A stretch of 64,000 nucleotides of DNA from Splendidivirga corallicola (GTDB taxonomy: Bacteria; Bacteroidota; Bacteroidia; Cytophagales; Cyclobacteriaceae): NCBI GenBank assembly GCA_030442035.1, contig JAUJEA010000001.1:1147559-1211558 (forward strand), given 5' to 3'. The notes below the pieces were generated by a model, which did no database searches, had not been told where the DNA came from, and saw nothing but the letters and a program-made list of their open reading frames with translations. The position numbers and the translations under genes are program-made. The first letter of the stretch is position 1. The number at the start of each line of letters is the position of its first letter. Of this stretch, positions 17,916-26,693 are shown piece after piece.

Positions 17916-19216
17916 CTTTTTTAACTGTATTGGCTTACCTCTTTAATCTAACAGTGCTGGTGTTTGTCACGTGGTGGTTGTATAACCGCGTTAAAGACAA
18001 TGCTTTAGGGGGACTTTTTATTCCGGGATTACTTTTTAAATTGGCTTGTGGAATTGGGCTTGGACTCGTTTACACCTATTATTATCGGCACGGTGATACA
18101 AATCGTTTTTTCGAAGAGGCCGTGATCTTAACAAACATTGCTTATGAAAGCCCGATCGATTTTCTGAAAATCTTGCTTATTAATGACATTCCCAGAGAAG
18201 CAAATCAAGTTCTCCAACTTAGTCAACAACCCAGAGCCTTTTTTACGGCAAAACTTTTGAGTATCGTCAACATTTTCACTTATAACAATTATTGGCTCTC
18301 AAGTCTGTACTTTTCTTATTTTGCCTATAGCGGTATGTGGTATCTTGCAAGTATGTTGGTTAGAACCTTTCCAAAAACGGCTGCGGCTGCGGCTATAGCA
18401 TTTTTGTTTTTCCCCTCTGTGGTCTTCTGGAGTTCCGGTATCTTAAAGGAAAGCTTTGTTATGGGGTTCATTTCCTACATTGTGGCATTTTCACTCCCAT
18501 ACCTGGTTCTTTCCAAAAAAATACCCTACTACAAAATCGTATTAATGGTTTTCTTTCTGTATGCATTGCTTAAATTGAAATATTATTATGTTGGTGTGCT
18601 AATCCCTATAATGACCGCTAATTTCGTAGTGGCCTATCTAAGACTTAACTATAAGTTCATAAATCGCAACTACTATACACATTTAGGATCCTGGCTAGTG
18701 GTATTTATTTCGGTGCTCCTGCTGTCCACTACAATTCATCCAAATCTAAAGATTGGCAATTTCCTCACCCAGATGGTAACAAATCACAACTTGATATATG
18801 AATCATCCATGCCGGAAGATCTGATCATTTATTATAAACTTGATCCAACCTGGCAAAGTATTTTGATAAACTTGCCTCTGGCCATCTATTCCGGACTTTT
18901 CCGTCCAACAGTTCTTGATGCACATACAAGTCTTCAATATTGGGTGGGTTTTGAGAATTTGCTGTTAATGATTTTATTGATTTTCTCACTATTCAGGCTT
19001 AAAAACTTTGTTAAGTTTAAATATAAAAACCTGGTTTTTTCAACCTTCGTTTATATCATGATCATGGCCACATTTATGGCGATATCTTCACCTAATTTTG
19101 GTACCCTGGTGAGATACAAAATTGGCTTTCTTCCCTTTTTCATTTACTTGATTTGTGCAGATAATCCTATTATTGATGCCGTTCAGAAAAGATTGAACCT
19201 GAGTAAATCTTCTTAA
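17912..19216 (+). CDS. Multi-pass membrane protein, unknown function
   Basis: A 434-residue integral membrane protein with about ten hydrophobic segments spread over the full length (for example LAYLFNLTVLVFVTWWLY at the start, AAAAAIAFLFFPSVVFW in the middle and LLMILLIFSLFRL near the end). Aromatic and Lys-rich loops such as KKIPYYK lie between them. The layout resembles polytopic glycosyltransferase-like or EpsG-like proteins, but no catalytic motif is clear, so no function is given. The start overlaps DUF2851 by 4 bases. Its 3' end overlaps the convergent HTTM-like gene by 47 bases. Confidence 0.75.
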   Translation: MTFLTVLAYLFNLTVLVFVTWWLYNRVKDNALGGLFIPGLLFKLACGIGLGLVYTYYYRHGDTNRFFEEAVILTNIAYESPIDFLKILLINDIPREANQVLQLSQQPRAFFTAKLLSIVNIFTYNNYWLSSLYFSYFAYSGMWYLASMLVRTFPKTAAAAAIAFLFFPSVVFWSSGILKESFVMGFISYIVAFSLPYLVLSKKIPYYKIVLMVFFLYALLKLKYYYVGVLIPIMTANFVVAYLRLNYKFINRNYYTHLGSWLVVFISVLLLSTTIHPNLKIGNFLTQMVTNHNLIYESSMPEDLIIYYKLDPTWQSILINLPLAIYSGLFRPTVLDAHTSLQYWVGFENLLLMILLIFSLFRLKNFVKFKYKNLVFSTFVYIMIMATFMAISSPNFGTLVRYKIGFLPFFIYLICADNPIIDAVQKRLNLSKSS

Positions 19217-20291
19217 ATTTTGTTTGAAGAATACCCCAATCAACAAAAAAAATATAAACAAATATCCAGGGTGTGAAAATTGCACCAATGTTGAGCAAAA
19301 AGACTGTTCCCATATGAAAAAGTATGCCTGGCACTAAGAAAATCCACCTCCTCCGATGTAGAAATAAGATAAGGAAAAAACTCAATTGGAACAGCAGGGC
19401 TAACTTAGGCAATAAGGATGATAAAAAATCACTTTCTGCTATTGTTAGACCAATTGGTGCCTGGTGAAGATAAATGTAATGCCTGAAAGTTTCCTTCGAT
19501 GCCCAGCCAAATCCGGAGGTAAACAATTTTTCCAGCCCGGAAAACAGATAGGCTAGTGCAATACACAGCTGAATAAGTGTAACTGGCCATTTACCAATGT
19601 ATTCCTTGCCTCTGTTTCTTTCCAAAACTAAAAAAGGCATTACCAGCATCACATAGGTCAATGTAGTATACAGGTGATCAATTTTCTCAAAGGAATAATA
19701 AAACCCTTGAAAAAAAATAAAAGCAATAGTGCCTAGAACAGAAAATGGAAAGGGTTTGATATTAAAAATAATCATTAAGGAAGCAAAGATTATCATAACA
19801 TAAGCAACTTGAAGAATCCATTCAGGCGGAAAAGAAATATGCAGAATACTGAAGAGAAGAATGGGCTTATAAAAAACTGATCTGTTTATAAAAACATCTA
19901 TATCCATCCACCATTGATGACAATAGAATAGTACACCGCAATAAAATATGATGATCAGAATATCTGCATGTTGCCTGGCAATAAATCCCTGCCAAAACTG
20001 ATCAAGTTTTTTTGATCTTTTCGCCAAGAGGAATAGACCAATGATGACACTTACAATAACATTAAACCTAATAACTACTTGATCAGCCTTATATTTAAAA
20101 AAATCCAGATCAAAACGTTTTTTTTCAACTTCAAATCTCGGATAAACTGTTTCAATTAATTGACTAAACCAAGTGTTGGACCTACCTATATAAATTTCTT
20201 CTATCTGAGAACGTAGATAAAAAAAGTAAAGAAGGTTTACCATTAAAAAGGATAAAACCAAACCGAAATACAGAATAAGCCTCTTATTCAT
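19170..20291 (-). CDS. HTTM-like multi-pass membrane protein
   Basis: A 373-residue membrane protein with about eight to ten hydrophobic segments. The central part (FYYSFEKIDHLYTTLTYVML, then LCIALAYLFSGLEKL and the closing HMGTVFLLNIGAIFTPWIFVYIFF) resembles the HTTM domain of vitamin K-dependent gamma-carboxylase-like bacterial proteins. No carboxylase activity is implied: bacterial HTTM proteins are mostly uncharacterised. It overlaps the upstream partner at 20288 by ATGA, and its last 47 bases overlap antisense the end of the plus-strand membrane protein. Confidence 0.65.
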   Translation of the reverse strand: MNKRLILYFGLVLSFLMVNLLYFFYLRSQIEEIYIGRSNTWFSQLIETVYPRFEVEKKRFDLDFFKYKADQVVIRFNVIVSVIIGLFLLAKRSKKLDQFWQGFIARQHADILIIIFYCGVLFYCHQWWMDIDVFINRSVFYKPILLFSILHISFPPEWILQVAYVMIIFASLMIIFNIKPFPFSVLGTIAFIFFQGFYYSFEKIDHLYTTLTYVMLVMPFLVLERNRGKEYIGKWPVTLIQLCIALAYLFSGLEKLFTSGFGWASKETFRHYIYLHQAPIGLTIAESDFLSSLLPKLALLFQLSFFLILFLHRRRWIFLVPGILFHMGTVFLLNIGAIFTPWIFVYIFFVDWGILQTKFKKIYSGSIFSERHQ

Positions 20292-20665
20292 TTTAGCTCA
20301 AAATTGTAAACAATGGTGCTGTCGCTTTGTATGATTCTTATCATTTGAAGGGTTGTAAATTGCTCGGGTTCCTTCATCAACGTTCGTAGTTTTTTTAAAA
20401 AAACTACATTCTCATTTCTGTAATAATGATTTCTCAACAAGTAATCCCAATTGCTTTTGCTTATACCGACTTCGTCCGGTTGCAGTAATTTGCGAGATCC
20501 TTGCCGGTCTATGGTATAAATTTGAAATTGCTCAGTTTGTATTTCGCGATGGACCGCTTCAGCAAACATACCGAAACGAAAGAAAGGATATATATTGACT
20601 TGCAATATAAAAGGCAGAACAAGCCCGCCTGTCATGATTGCAATAGCCCATTTTTTTATGTGCAT
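20288..20665 (-). CDS. Small membrane-anchored protein paired with HTTM-like protein
   Basis: A 125-residue protein with one N-terminal membrane segment (WAIAIMTGGLVLPFILQV) and a soluble remainder containing QIYTIDRQGSRKLLQPDEVG. I do not recognise the family. Its stop codon overlaps the start of the HTTM-like gene (ATGA), so the two are translated together and probably form a complex; small partners beside HTTM proteins are seen in Bacteroidota. Confidence 0.65.
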   Translation of the reverse strand: MHIKKWAIAIMTGGLVLPFILQVNIYPFFRFGMFAEAVHREIQTEQFQIYTIDRQGSRKLLQPDEVGISKSNWDYLLRNHYYRNENVVFLKKLRTLMKEPEQFTTLQMIRIIQSDSTIVYNFELK

Positions 20666-20708
20666 CTGAGGTAGTTATGCTTTGATTAAAAAAGAGAGTA
20701 TTTCTTAT

Positions 20709-20740
20709 TTTGTAGTATAGACGATATAAATGTACCTTTG
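20709..20740 (+). promoter_or_regulatory. Bacteroidota-type promoter of the NeuD-like gene
   Basis: TTTG (20709-20712), a 20-base spacer, then TACCTTTG (20733-20740) match the -33/-7 consensus TTTG-N19-21-TAnnTTTG exactly. Transcription should begin near 20746, giving a leader of about 16 bases to the ATG at 20762. The longer in-frame start at 20738 overlaps the -7 box and is therefore excluded. Confidence 0.75.
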
Positions 20741-20761
20741 CGCGGCAAAATAAGCAATAAT

Positions 20762-21406
20762 ATGAAAAATCCGGTGATTATTTTAGGTTCGGGATTCCTG
20801 GGCAAAGCAGCTCAGGACATCTTTGAAAGTAATGGTGTTATAGTATATGGTTTCCTGGACGACAGTGAAGCTAATCATGGTAAAGAAATCAATGGGATTA
20901 GTATTTTGGGAGCCACGGATGATGACGGATTTTTAAAACTTATTGGAAAGAAATGTGAAGCATTTGTGGCAGTTGAGGAAATGATGCATAGAAAAGGATT
21001 AGTGAACCTTTTGACTGAAAGAAGAAAAAAAATGCCTGTGAATGCTGTCCATGGAAAGGCAATCATATCTCCTAAAGCATATATCGGTCATGGTAATTAT
21101 ATCGATGCCGGTGTTATTGTGAACCAGGGATCAGAAATAGGTAGTCACTGTATATTGGGATCAGGAACAATCATTGACCATGAAACAAATATTAAAGATT
21201 TCGTGCAAATTGGAAGCGGCAGTATTATTAATGCACAAGTGAATATTGAAGAAGAGGTGTTTATTGGTTCAGGAGTAACAATAGTTTCAGGAGTAAAAAT
21301 TGGTAAAGGTGCCAGAATAGGTGCAGGATCGGTGGTTGTAGCCGATGTACCTGAACAAGAGACGGTTTTTGGAAATCCCGCAAAAAAGTATAATTTGAAA
21401 TCTTAA
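20762..21406 (+). CDS. NeuD/PglD-family sugar O- or N-acyltransferase
   Basis: A 214-residue left-handed beta-helix acyltransferase. The N-terminal domain is a nucleotide-sugar-binding Rossmann-like fold (NPVIILGSGFLGKAAQDIFE), and the C-terminal half has hexapeptide repeats (ISPKAYIGHGNYIDAGVIVN onward, GSGVTIVSGVKIGKGARIGAGS) ending in a FGNPAKKY tail. NeuD acetylates sialic acid and PglD acetylates UDP-diaminosugars; neither partner pathway is beside it. The substrate is therefore open, though the sialidase cluster 17 kb away makes sialic acid chemistry worth considering. The promoter fixes the start. Confidence 0.8.
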   Translation: MKNPVIILGSGFLGKAAQDIFESNGVIVYGFLDDSEANHGKEINGISILGATDDDGFLKLIGKKCEAFVAVEEMMHRKGLVNLLTERRKKMPVNAVHGKAIISPKAYIGHGNYIDAGVIVNQGSEIGSHCILGSGTIIDHETNIKDFVQIGSGSIINAQVNIEEEVFIGSGVTIVSGVKIGKGARIGAGSVVVADVPEQETVFGNPAKKYNLKS

Positions 21407-21627
21407 CCGGAACTTAATCTCGCGGAAATAATACTTTTTTATTTTAATATTAAGTTTAGGGAATCCTTCTTTATTGGATCAAATACAAAAAAGCCAATAA
21501 ACGATGGTTAAATTTTAGATACTTATTGTAAATTGGAACATGGCATAGTGACTTGCAAAATTTATAATGGGGACCATCAAGTTATTGCGTCGCATTGAAA
21601 CAATAAAGCTGACAATTTTTCCAAAAT

Positions 21628-22485
21628 ATGAGTAAGATTCCTGAGTCGGAGCTGATTTTAAACAAAGATGGTTCCGTTTATCATTTGAACCTTAAACCAG
21701 AACACTTAACAGATACCATTATAACAGTAGGCGATCCCGGAAGGGTTTACAATGTAAGTAGCCATTTTGATAAAATTGAATTCGAAATGAATAAGCGTGA
21801 GTTTATAACTCATATTGGTACTTACAAAGGGAAAAAATTAATGGTGGTTAGTACCGGAATGGGTACCGATAATATCGAAATCGTACTCACAGAATTGGAT
21901 GCACTTGCCAACATTGATTTAAAAAAAAGAGAAATAAATGGCCAAAAACGTTCCCTTGAGATTATCAGGATCGGGACATCCGGTAGTTTACAGGAAGATC
22001 TGCAATTGGGTAGTCACCTGGTTTCGGATTATGCCATTGGATTGGATACATTGATGAGTTTTTACAAACTACCACTCACAGAATTCGAATCAACCATTTC
22101 TAACGAAATTCACGATAAAATCAAATTGCCTTTTGAACCATATTGTGTGAAAGGCTCCGAAGATCTTAAAAGACGTTTGGCTTTTGATATGGTAGAAGGT
22201 AATACCGTTACCTGCCCTGGTTTCTATGCCCCCCAGGGAAGAATGCTTAGAGTAGAACCTCGTTTCAAGGATCTCTTAAAAGATCTTAATTATTTCCATT
22301 ATGATAATTTTTGGTTAACAAACTTCGAAATGGAAACAGCTGGTTATTATGCTTTAGGAAGGCTTCTGGGACATGAGGTAATTAGCTTGAATGCCATCAT
22401 TGCCAATCGCATCAAAAATAAGTTCTCAAACGATCCCCAAAAGGTTATTGATTCCTTAATCCAAAAAGTTTTGGACAGAATATGA
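21628..22485 (+). CDS. Nucleoside phosphorylase (uridine phosphorylase-like)
   Basis: A 285-residue enzyme of the PNP/UDP family, which cleaves a nucleoside with phosphate to free base and ribose 1-phosphate. The phosphate-binding loop is VGDPGRVYNVSSHF near residue 34; VVSTGMGTDNIEIVL near 75, RIGTSGSLQ near 115 and the base-pocket block FEMETAGYYALGRLLGHE near 230 follow. Bacteroidota annotate this form as uridine phosphorylase-like, and substrate choice is not settled by sequence. It is convergent with the lipoprotein gene, only 11 bases apart. Confidence 0.85.
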   Translation: MSKIPESELILNKDGSVYHLNLKPEHLTDTIITVGDPGRVYNVSSHFDKIEFEMNKREFITHIGTYKGKKLMVVSTGMGTDNIEIVLTELDALANIDLKKREINGQKRSLEIIRIGTSGSLQEDLQLGSHLVSDYAIGLDTLMSFYKLPLTEFESTISNEIHDKIKLPFEPYCVKGSEDLKRRLAFDMVEGNTVTCPGFYAPQGRMLRVEPRFKDLLKDLNYFHYDNFWLTNFEMETAGYYALGRLLGHEVISLNAIIANRIKNKFSNDPQKVIDSLIQKVLDRI

Positions 22486-22496
22486 TGATGTAAGGC

Positions 22497-22955
22497 TTAC
22501 TCACTGAGTGCATGCTCGGCGTTGCTAATAGCACTTAACATTTTTTCCCTGACACTCTGGATTTTCTCTTTTTCATGTTGGTAATAATCCATAATATCCT
22601 CATGGGACATACCTTCGTTGGCCCTTTCAAAGTCATGCATCCAATCTGACATCCCTTGATAGGCATCCTCCAAATCAACCATTAAAGCTTTAAGTTCATC
22701 TACCTTCTCAGCATTTTCGGTTTCAAGGTTCGTCAGCGAATCAGCTCTGTGTTGAAGGTTTTTCTTTAGCTTTAACAAATAGTGATGCTTGGGCATCACA
22801 TCATCGTGAATCTCTAAAGTCTCATCCAACAAGGCCTGCTCGGCTTGCTCTTCCTCACTAATTTCCTGTTGTTCAACTTTGGTGTCCCTTCCACCTGAAC
22901 AGGAAATGATAAAAAGGCAAACTAAAAAAGCAAAAAAAATTGAAAGGTTTTTCAT
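22497..22955 (-). CDS. Coiled-coil lipoprotein, unknown function
   Basis: A 152-residue lipoprotein with an SpII signal (MKNLSIFFAFLVCLFIISC). The mature protein is almost entirely charged helix (EQQEISEEEQAEQALLDETL, then KLKKNLQHRADSLTNLETEN), consistent with a coiled coil, and contains several His-Asp and Met-rich turns (MPKHHYLL, MSDWMHDFERANEGMSHED). Relatives are found in Bacteroidota as hypothetical or 'viral A-type inclusion' proteins. No function is known. Confidence 0.7.
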   Translation of the reverse strand: MKNLSIFFAFLVCLFIISCSGGRDTKVEQQEISEEEQAEQALLDETLEIHDDVMPKHHYLLKLKKNLQHRADSLTNLETENAEKVDELKALMVDLEDAYQGMSDWMHDFERANEGMSHEDIMDYYQHEKEKIQSVREKMLSAISNAEHALSE

Positions 22956-23179
22956 TAGTCCTTATTAAAATGTTAATGAATTAAATGATGATCACTTAGC
23001 TTGTTTTTCCTGAAAGTTATTCAATCCTTTATGTTTCACCGAGCCGAATTCATTTTATTTCAACTCCAATGGCTATTAAATATTTGAGATCATCTACTCC
23101 TACAAATTTATAATTGATTTTTAGAATAATGCTTTTGTGATTTCTTTTTTTGTCTTGACTTTGTAATCGCAAAGGCAAA

Positions 23180-23215
23180 AAAAATCCTGATATAATAAGT
23201 TATACCAGGATTTTT
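23180..23215 (-). terminator. Terminator of the triple-repeat gene at 23238
   Basis: AAAAATCCTG (23180-23189) and CAGGATTTTT (23206-23215) form a 10-bp stem. On the minus strand the stem begins 22 bases after the stop and is followed by a run of T from the A-rich bases 23176-23183. Confidence 0.8.
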
Positions 23216-23237
23216 ACCATTTGGTTTATGAAATTTG

Positions 23238-24485
23238 CTAATTCAACTTTATCTCCTCTATCTCATCCCAGGGAATATATATCGGATCGCCTTTATCCTC
23301 GAAAACCAAAACCCCATCATTTCTATCCGTAACATCTTGGGAATCAGTCAGCAATACTGATTTCCCGTTTTTAAGTTCAATTTTGGTGTAATCATAGTTC
23401 TTTGGCGTGATTTTGCTGATATTTCTTAGAGGGATTAAGTATTCGATATCATCCTGTTCTCCTTGAATGATCTCCATATCAAATTCCTCATCAAGGTCAT
23501 AAATCAGTTCACCGGAAATTGACTCTCCTCTAATGGTTTTAATAACACCTTTCAATCGCTTAGTAGGCTTAAAACTAGAGTAAGCGGGGCCTGATCCTTT
23601 AGAACTTTTTTCAAAGGTTACCTTTCTGAATTCGCGCCATTTGATATCTACTCTGCCCATTCCCGGCATATTCACAATGATTCCGCGATTTCCACTATTC
23701 ACATCGTTGCTACCGGTTAAATACATTTCTCTTCCTGATTGCAATTTAATAATACAACCGCGTCCGTCACGTTCGATGGATTTAATTTTTCCAAAAGCTA
23801 TGGCAACATCCCCATCATCGGTATCACCATCTAATTTATCCGTGCTGATTCTCTCATCATGATCCCATTGGACAAAACCAGTAAAATCTCCTTCATCCGT
23901 TTCCACCGTACCATAAAGTGGTTCACCAAATTTATCACTAATATTAGCCGGAGTATCCAGAAACTCAACCGTTTCAATGCGACTCCATTTAAGTTCCAGT
24001 TTTCCAATTTCCTTGTCTAAGATCCGGATTTGGGCTCCTATATCATTGGATCCTCCCTCGAGATCAAGGCGTTCACCATTCTTTAATTCCAGCTCAATTC
24101 TTTCTCGACCTATAATATCAATGGACTTAATATCACCAAAATTGCATGCGAAGGAATGTGTATGATCTCTATCTCCCCAACCGCTTACAACAATATTGGA
24201 CCAGCGCGAAGTCCAGGAATGATGCCTGTCTTCTAATTTTTCTCTATCATCCCGGGATAAATACCTGAGGTTCCTATTTCTGGGTTTGGAAGAATTGAAC
24301 ATATCCAACCAATATGCTTCCTCTTTCCCCCATCGAATCTGCCCTGTATAGGTGTTATTATCAATTGTGGTTATTTTACCATAAATAAAACCTTGATCCG
24401 ACTGAGCTTCTACCTCTTGAAAGGCTATTGCAACGAACAAGAATAAGCCTGCCAAAAATAGTTTGAGTAGTTGTACCTTTTTCAT
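23238..24485 (-). CDS. Exported triple-repeat beta protein (paralogue A)
   Basis: A 415-residue exported protein with a signal peptide (MKKVQLLKLFLAGLFLFVAI, cleavage near VEAQ). I do not recognise a named domain. The mature part consists of three homologous units of roughly 100-130 residues. Each starts with a GxI/VxTxxGxxxxGxIxWDxDE-like segment (YGKITTIDNNTYTGQIRWG; YGTVETDEGDFTGFVQWDHD; KGVIKTIRGESISGELIYDL). Each then has an IKSI-like strand, LKNG or LQSG, a GSND or DSQD turn, and a terminal IxWxxIxxVxF strand. The protein is closely related along its whole length to the one at 26694-27980, and a LytTR two-component pair lies between them. Confidence 0.75.
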   Translation of the reverse strand: MKKVQLLKLFLAGLFLFVAIAFQEVEAQSDQGFIYGKITTIDNNTYTGQIRWGKEEAYWLDMFNSSKPRNRNLRYLSRDDREKLEDRHHSWTSRWSNIVVSGWGDRDHTHSFACNFGDIKSIDIIGRERIELELKNGERLDLEGGSNDIGAQIRILDKEIGKLELKWSRIETVEFLDTPANISDKFGEPLYGTVETDEGDFTGFVQWDHDERISTDKLDGDTDDGDVAIAFGKIKSIERDGRGCIIKLQSGREMYLTGSNDVNSGNRGIIVNMPGMGRVDIKWREFRKVTFEKSSKGSGPAYSSFKPTKRLKGVIKTIRGESISGELIYDLDEEFDMEIIQGEQDDIEYLIPLRNISKITPKNYDYTKIELKNGKSVLLTDSQDVTDRNDGVLVFEDKGDPIYIPWDEIEEIKLN

Positions 24486-24757
24486 AAGTTTAAAATTTAG
24501 GGCCTGTTGTAGTTGTGATAAAGAATTCTATTATCTCTTTTGGGATAATTACCAAAACTCATATGGAGGCCTATGTTGTATTCCTATATTTTAGTATATT
24601 CCAAATTTGCCTAACAGTTCTTTTAATAAGAAGTGTAAATCGATCTAACTGAATATATCAATCCCGAATCGGGATTTTAGAGTACCGAATTGTAAGTGAG
24701 AAATTGGATCTGATTATGGATGAAAAGAGATCAAATGGGTTAGACAATCGGTTTAAC

Positions 24758-25519
24758 TTATTGATCCAACCAAGCTTTGAAGGTGGGTGTTTTTTCAGAA
24801 CTAATTACGATGTCTTCCTCAATGTGAGGGGTTAGATAGAGTTTTAGCCTACCCTTGAAATAAGCATTAATTTCCTTTACAGCATCGATATGAACGATGA
24901 ATTTACGATTGATCCTGAAAAAATACTTTGGGTCCAAAACCTGGTCTATTTCTTCCAATGAGTGATCAACAGGATATTTTTGACCCTCTTTGGTCAGAAT
25001 ATAGGTCATTTTGTCCTGAGTATAGAAATAGGCTATTTTCTCAACGGCAATGGCCTTGATCTTTTGTCCAACCCTTATCAGGAATCGCGTCTTGTATTCG
25101 GCCTTTTGCTGCCGGAGCATTTTGCTGATTTGCTCAAATGCGTCCTGTTGATGTTGATCACTGTTATTCAGGGACGCATATTTATCCAAACTTTGCTCTA
25201 ACTTCTCTTTTTGGATTGGCTTTAGCAAATAATCTATGCTATTCACTTCAAAGGCCTGAATGGCATATTTATCGTATGCCGTTGTAAAAATTACAGGGCA
25301 ATCAGGTCTTTTTTCCGAATAGATGTCAAAACATAATCCATCCGAAAGTTGGATATCACTGATGATCAGATCAGGTTCATTGTTTGCATTCAACCAATCG
25401 ATCGCATCATCTACAGACTTTATGCAATCAAGGATCTCAACAGCAGGATTAATTTCCTTTAACATATTTTCAAGTCTTTCTGAGGCCAATCCCTCATCCT
25501 CGATAATTAAAACTTTCAT
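24758..25519 (-). CDS. LytTR-family response regulator
   Basis: A response regulator of 253 residues from the ATG at 25517-25519 (MKVLIIEDEG); the in-frame ATG seven codons upstream gives a poor N-terminus. The receiver domain has the acidic pair (IEDEG), the phospho-acceptor Asp in DLIISDIQLSDG near residue 54, Thr in VIFTTAYDKYA and Lys in YLLKPIQKEKLE. The C-terminal LytTR DNA-binding domain runs from about 145 (FLIRVGQKIKAI, IAYFYTQDKMTYI, FFRINRKFIVHIDAV). It acts with the LytS-type kinase encoded immediately upstream on the same strand. Confidence 0.9.
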   Translation of the reverse strand: MKVLIIEDEGLASERLENMLKEINPAVEILDCIKSVDDAIDWLNANNEPDLIISDIQLSDGLCFDIYSEKRPDCPVIFTTAYDKYAIQAFEVNSIDYLLKPIQKEKLEQSLDKYASLNNSDQHQQDAFEQISKMLRQQKAEYKTRFLIRVGQKIKAIAVEKIAYFYTQDKMTYILTKEGQKYPVDHSLEEIDQVLDPKYFFRINRKFIVHIDAVKEINAYFKGRLKLYLTPHIEEDIVISSEKTPTFKAWLDQ

Positions 25520-25554
25520 CTGTTTATAGTTGTTTTTCAATGGTTAGATAGTAT

Positions 25555-26619
25555 CTATATCTCCTCTATTTCGAGTAGGGGAACACTAACAATAAAATGA
25601 TCTTCTGTTTTTTCAACCAATACTTTATCATCCGTATAATAACTGTACCTATTCATGATATTCTTCAATCCACTGCCATTACTATTGCTTGTAACAGATC
25701 TTTTAGGAGCCAGATTATTCCTAATAATCAGATAATCATTACCATCGGATGCTACCGTAATGGTCAATTGCTTCTTTTCGGATACTACATTATGCTTTAT
25801 GCTATTTTCAATCAACATCTGCAATGTCAGGGGAGGAAGCGATCTCAGCTTCAATTCCTTCGGAACATCAATATTCAGGTGAATATTATTTTCAAACCGT
25901 ATTTCGATCAAATACATATAAGCCTTTACAAATTCCAGTTCCTGTGCCAACGAAACCAAATCAGAAACCTCATTTTGCAAAATTATCCTGTATACTTCAG
26001 CGAATTTTTCAAGATACTTTTTTGACAATTCTGTATCTCTGTCAATCAATGAAGAGAGGATATTAAGATTATTGAATAAAAAATGGGGGTCAAGATGGTT
26101 TTTAAGTGCCTCAAGTTGCGATCTCACATTTTCTTTGTGAAGCCTTTCTGTTTCTATTTCTGATTTTCTCCATGATTTGAGGAGATGGACACCGAAGTAG
26201 ATAGAAAAGATCGGGATAATCAGCAATGAGCCAAAAACATTCATGACGATGAGCTGCTCCAATGAAGGAGGGTCCTGCGTGAAAATATTCTTGAAAAGGC
26301 GATAAGAAACATTTAAACATAAGAGAGAATAAACAATTGTCAGAAGCAACTGCGTGAAAAACCGATATCCTGCATGTGTTAACCAGGGTAATTTTTTATC
26401 TAATTTTTTTGATATGAATTTATTGCCGAACCAAAGCAGCGCGATAACAATCCCGATCCATATAAGTGAAATATAAAATTCAACGCGTGGTTGCGTTTTT
26501 ATCCCAAGCCACACAACGAAAATGGCCAGCAAGATGCCAGCCGATGTGATGATCCAGAACTTTGTTTTATTTCTCAAATCGTCAAAAAATTTGGTATAAT
26601 GACCTTCGAAGTGGCTCAA
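25555..26619 (-). CDS. LytS-type sensor histidine kinase
   Basis: A 354-residue membrane sensor kinase with four hydrophobic segments in the first 170 residues and no extracytoplasmic sensor domain. A short coiled coil (EIETERLHKENVRSQLEAL) leads into the His_kinase motif LDPHFLFNNLNILSSL near residue 187, and an ATPase domain with N-box LIENSIKHNV near 285 and GSGLKNIMNRY near 325. Its start is TTG (26617-26619): no ATG exists in frame between the upstream stop and residue 100. The TTG lies in the loop of a perfect 11-bp hairpin. The regulator gene follows after 35 bases. Confidence 0.88.
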   Translation of the reverse strand: MSHFEGHYTKFFDDLRNKTKFWIITSAGILLAIFVVWLGIKTQPRVEFYISLIWIGIVIALLWFGNKFISKKLDKKLPWLTHAGYRFFTQLLLTIVYSLLCLNVSYRLFKNIFTQDPPSLEQLIVMNVFGSLLIIPIFSIYFGVHLLKSWRKSEIETERLHKENVRSQLEALKNHLDPHFLFNNLNILSSLIDRDTELSKKYLEKFAEVYRIILQNEVSDLVSLAQELEFVKAYMYLIEIRFENNIHLNIDVPKELKLRSLPPLTLQMLIENSIKHNVVSEKKQLTITVASDGNDYLIIRNNLAPKRSVTSNSNGSGLKNIMNRYSYYTDDKVLVEKTEDHFIVSVPLLEIEEI

Positions 26620-26641
26620 AAAAGAAACCGCTTCGAAGGTC
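26601..26641 (-). promoter_or_regulatory. Hairpin enclosing the kinase start codon
   Basis: GACCTTCGAAG (26601-26611) and CTTCGAAGGTC (26631-26641) are perfect reverse complements. On the minus-strand mRNA the loop contains a U-run and the TTG start of the histidine kinase. It could hold back translation or be a terminator of the gene upstream; on the plus strand a T-run follows (26644-26650), but no gene there would use it. Confidence 0.55.
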
Positions 26642-26693
26642 TGTTTTTTTCTAAAAAAAGTTGTTGTTGAGGTTTAAAGTCTTAATTGATATT

